Assembly (NCBI GenBank): GCA_019422525.1
Contig: JAHZDE010000008.1
Coordinates: 62,001 to 126,000 of the forward strand
DNA: 64,000 nucleotides
From: Clostridiales bacterium
GTDB lineage: Bacteria > Bacillota > Clostridia > Oscillospirales > Acutalibacteraceae
Direction of reading: 5' to 3'
Shown here one piece after another: positions 62,401 to 64,000 of this stretch. Made by a program: the position numbers and the translations under genes. The notes under the pieces were generated by a model. It searched no databases. It worked only from the letters and a program-made list of their open reading frames with translations, and had not been told where the DNA came from. Numbering within the stretch: position 1 is the first letter of the stretch; every line of letters begins with the position of its first letter.

Positions 62401-62505
62401 AATATCAGCGTACAGGCTGCGCCTGGAATGGATATCAATGCGCTGGTATCTGAAATTGAGCGCAGATTGGCAACGGCTACTGCAAGAAGGGAGGCGGTAT
62501 GGTGA
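59482..62505 (+). CDS. Tail tape measure protein
   Basis: 1007 residues. Helical N-terminus with long coiled coils, a hydrophobic region (~455-510: VIGAITGVGAALAG, IALSAVALLVGALEG), another coiled coil (~520-850) and a C-terminal domain with GIKSPSRVFREIGEYSGEG. Its length sets the tail length. Confidence 0.92.
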   Translation: MAVNIGPKIGIDGEAQFRKELSNIIQQAKTLESEMKAVTSQFDANDNSQEKLSAQSEILTKQLELQQKRVEMLEKGVKAATDQFGDADSRTQKWKQALYEAQTQMNNAKKSADNLEDGVDDAGQAMQDAKDDAFSFGDALKANLTAGAIIEGVKSIAGAIDGIAEETAEYRKIMASLETSSQDAGYTAEETAQSYEKLFGVLGDDQSSATTVANLQAVGLEQEKLTQITDGAIGAWAKYGDSIPIDGLAEGINETIRCGTVTGTFADVLNWAAEEGETFGVKLKDNVKFTELTDEELSQLTDTQKAQYEATKKQYEETEEWNQSVEDATTAEDYFNLALQDCSDSTERANKVLELFEKKGLTKVGKAWQKNNEDLIDANKSTLDYKDNMAELAERLTPVTSSIQDGINGIFEKSLQLTENVDFSGVGDAIEGGFSYLIDNVVPAVFDFVNFIIENKEIVIGAITGVGAALAGMKAAEIITDIFNAIKANPIGIALSAVALLVGALEGYISSLENVGEAEKIHNELLEETRAKNDEARESYLQVTEAAEEKATKDLAEIQNVQNLYGQLQNLVDANGKVKDANKARVDFILGELNEALGTEYQLTDNQIQKYGEMKQSVMDLIEARKLEILMEQAETGYEEALTNKAAADAAYAENYRAVQEQKEQYGKVYDEWLDLMAEKEAARAAGYETIWQQENITRATELDARVRKEKEALDQEQAQLDQSKADKERYYQAITRYEDAQVLASEGNTREAVELLSQQNDAFKTAKSVAGKSAKEQKEELQDQYAQALLNLEQYAREYKKGTEGYTKETLDLYKEHAEDAKTEMEKVGGAVVDGTTTGINGREWKLQDTIDSLFDLVPQWAKDVLGIKSPSRVFREIGEYSGEGYELGFIERIKSANRKIENAITKGIDAVSGTVSAGIDFSVGDTAYSNAMMQLQAQQEYGAAVMEFAAQKSPAASQMSNSRSINYNGGINISVQAAPGMDINALVSEIERRLATATARREAVW

Positions 62506-63212
62506 GCTATTTTATTTACAACGGGAAAAGTTCTTCGGAATTTAACATTGGAGTTGAACAGTGCCGGTCTTATCCTTCGGCTGCCCGCTCTATAGAGCGC
62601 CAAACAGTTCCCGGAAGAGTGGGGGAATTGCTGCGGGATACCGGTACATATACCAATGTGACGCAGCCTTACGAAATCTATTTCAATGGCAAAGTGGACG
62701 GAATGACGGCTGCTGCATCCAAAATTGTTCAATGGCTCATGTCCGACTGGGGATATTGCCGGCTGGAAGACAGCTATGAGCCGGACTGCTACCGGCTGGC
62801 CAGCTATGCAGGGCCTTTTGATGCGGAAAACTGGATGAATCTCTATGGCCGGGCAACCATTGAATTTGATTGTATGCCGCAGCGTTGGCTAAAATCCGGC
62901 GAAACGCCTGTGAGTATTACAAGTGGACAAAATTTGCAAAATAACTGGCAGCCTGCGCTTCCTATGATTCAAGTTACCGGTATCGGAGATGGAGAGCTGA
63001 CAGTGGGCAGCAGTACCATAACCATAACCGGTATGGATGGCAGTTTGACTATCGACAGCGACACGCAAAACGCCTATGACGGCACAACCAATAAAAACAG
63101 TATTATCACCGTGTCTGGCGGCTTTCCTGTGCTGACAATTGGGGAAACCGTCGTATCATGGAGCGGAGAAATTACCGCTGTGCAGATTACACCAAGGTGG
63201 TGGCGCTTATGA
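62499..63212 (+). CDS. Distal tail protein (Dit)
   Basis: 237 residues. FIYNGKSSSEFNIGVEQCRS and ASYAGPFDAENWMNLYGRAT fit the Dit family of Firmicute siphophages. It overlaps tape measure and tail gene. Confidence 0.85.
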   Translation: MVSYFIYNGKSSSEFNIGVEQCRSYPSAARSIERQTVPGRVGELLRDTGTYTNVTQPYEIYFNGKVDGMTAAASKIVQWLMSDWGYCRLEDSYEPDCYRLASYAGPFDAENWMNLYGRATIEFDCMPQRWLKSGETPVSITSGQNLQNNWQPALPMIQVTGIGDGELTVGSSTITITGMDGSLTIDSDTQNAYDGTTNKNSIITVSGGFPVLTIGETVVSWSGEITAVQITPRWWRL

Positions 63213-64000
63213 TTCCGGTTTTGTTCCCCAGCACAGCCACGGAATTTAAAACACAGGGGCTGGGAGTGCTGACGGACTGTATCAGCTGCCAGGTAACGGA
63301 GGAGAGAAATGGAGCTTATGAGCTGGAAATGCAGTATCCGGTTTCGGGTGTACATTACGCCGAAATTGAAACCCGCTGTATTGTCCTTGCAATTCCTTCC
63401 CCTTATCGACTGTCCCAGCCGTTTCGAATTTACCGGGTTACCAGCCCACTCAATGGAGTGGTAACGATATATGCTCAGCATATCAGTTATGATTTGTCAG
63501 GAGTTCCTCTCAATCCCTTTACCGCTTCCAGCGCCGGAGAGACAATGGTCAAACTGCAAAGTCAGGCAGCGATTGCAAGCCCCTTTCGATTTTTCACAGA
63601 TAAAAGCGTAGTAGCCCCCTTTTCCGTTTCGGTACCATCTTCCACCCGCTCTGTACTGGGCGGGCAGGAAGGCAGCGTGCTGGATGTGTATCGTGGGGAA
63701 TACGAGTGGGACGGCTTCGATGTGTGGCTGCACACCAACCGGGGCCGGGATAACGGAGTGACGATTCGATATGGGAAAAACCTGACGGACGTGGAGCAGG
63801 ATCGGGACGACAGCAATGTCAGGACAGGTATCATGCCTTATTGGGTAGGAGATGATGGGACAATTGTACAATCCGACCCTGCCATTGTACCGGCGCCGGG
63901 CTCTTATGATTTTGAGCGGGTAGTACCGGTAGACTTTTCCAGCGATTTTGAAACACAGCCCACGCCACAGCAGCTGACACAGCGGGGGCAGACCTATGTA
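63209..64000 (+). CDS. Tail endopeptidase-like protein (Tal), 5' part
   Basis: Runs off the window: 264 codons visible. VLTDCISCQVTEERNGAYEL, QPFRIYRVTSPLNGVVTIYA and AQHISYDLSGVPL are typical of the prophage endopeptidase tail family. The ATG overlaps the Dit stop by 3 bases. Confidence 0.85.
   Translation, partial: MIPVLFPSTATEFKTQGLGVLTDCISCQVTEERNGAYELEMQYPVSGVHYAEIETRCIVLAIPSPYRLSQPFRIYRVTSPLNGVVTIYAQHISYDLSGVPLNPFTASSAGETMVKLQSQAAIASPFRFFTDKSVVAPFSVSVPSSTRSVLGGQEGSVLDVYRGEYEWDGFDVWLHTNRGRDNGVTIRYGKNLTDVEQDRDDSNVRTGIMPYWVGDDGTIVQSDPAIVPAPGSYDFERVVPVDFSSDFETQPTPQQLTQRGQTYV

Larger units (their letters stand above)
37494..64000. mobile_element. HK97-like siphophage prophage, right end outside the window
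   Basis: Runs from the tRNA-Thr fragment through integrase, lysogeny genes, early genes, recombination and replication genes, terminase-portal-protease-capsid, connectors and tail genes in standard order. The last gene is cut by the window edge. Lysis and tail-fibre genes and the right attachment site are missing from view. Confidence 0.9.

Overview
The window looks like chromosomal DNA of a strictly anaerobic, low-to-mid GC Firmicute of the class Clostridia, most like the gut Oscillospirales/Ruminococcaceae. This is inferred from AGGAGG-type ribosome binding sites, an oxygen-sensitive class III ribonucleotide reductase, hybrid cluster protein, a rubredoxin-type flavoprotein, and lipoproteins typical of gut Clostridia. 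The species cannot be named from the sequence alone.

Bases 1-16.4 kb are mostly core genome: the end of der, plsY, a nitrosative-stress cluster (Crp/Fnr regulator divergent from ferredoxin, hcp, an HD-domain protein and a cupin), a TetR-regulated membrane-protein operon, an initiator tRNA, a class III ribonucleotide reductase whose glycyl-radical tail is a separate small gene, birA, a flavin reductase-rubredoxin, an SPFH/zinc-ribbon/TPM operon like Bacillus ydjGHI, and rpmB.

Bases 16.4-23 kb are accessory. They hold an orphan phage replication-initiator-like gene with ten in-phase NNACC pentamers, several lipoproteins (one with Ltp-type repeats) and small four-helix membrane proteins that recur inside the prophage.

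Bases 23.2-37.2 kb form a defence-like island. A three-gene set encodes an SPFH/zinc-ribbon protein, a zinc-ribbon/TIR/TPR protein and a zinc-ribbon membrane protein. Convergent with it is a type I restriction-modification operon (hsdM, hsdS, hsdR) with a SEFIR-domain gene between hsdS and hsdR and a deleted DUF262-family gene at its end.

From a split tRNA-Thr(CGT) at 37.5 kb to the end of the window lies a HK97-like siphophage prophage, incomplete on the right. Its order is: a truncated integrase, a candidate small RNA, lysogenic-conversion genes, a LexA-box-controlled 45-residue ORF convergent with a non-cleavable XRE repressor, early genes, a recombination module (SbcC-like ATPase, RecT, MBL-fold protein), a replication initiator carrying its own repeat cluster, RusA, a late sigma-like regulator, a broken DNA methyltransferase, HNH, terminase, portal, protease, capsid, connectors, tail tube, frameshifted tail chaperones, tape measure, distal tail protein and the start of the tail endopeptidase. 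The most interesting signals are the SPFH-TIR set, the SEFIR insertion in the restriction operon, the candidate SOS antirepressor and the split reductase.
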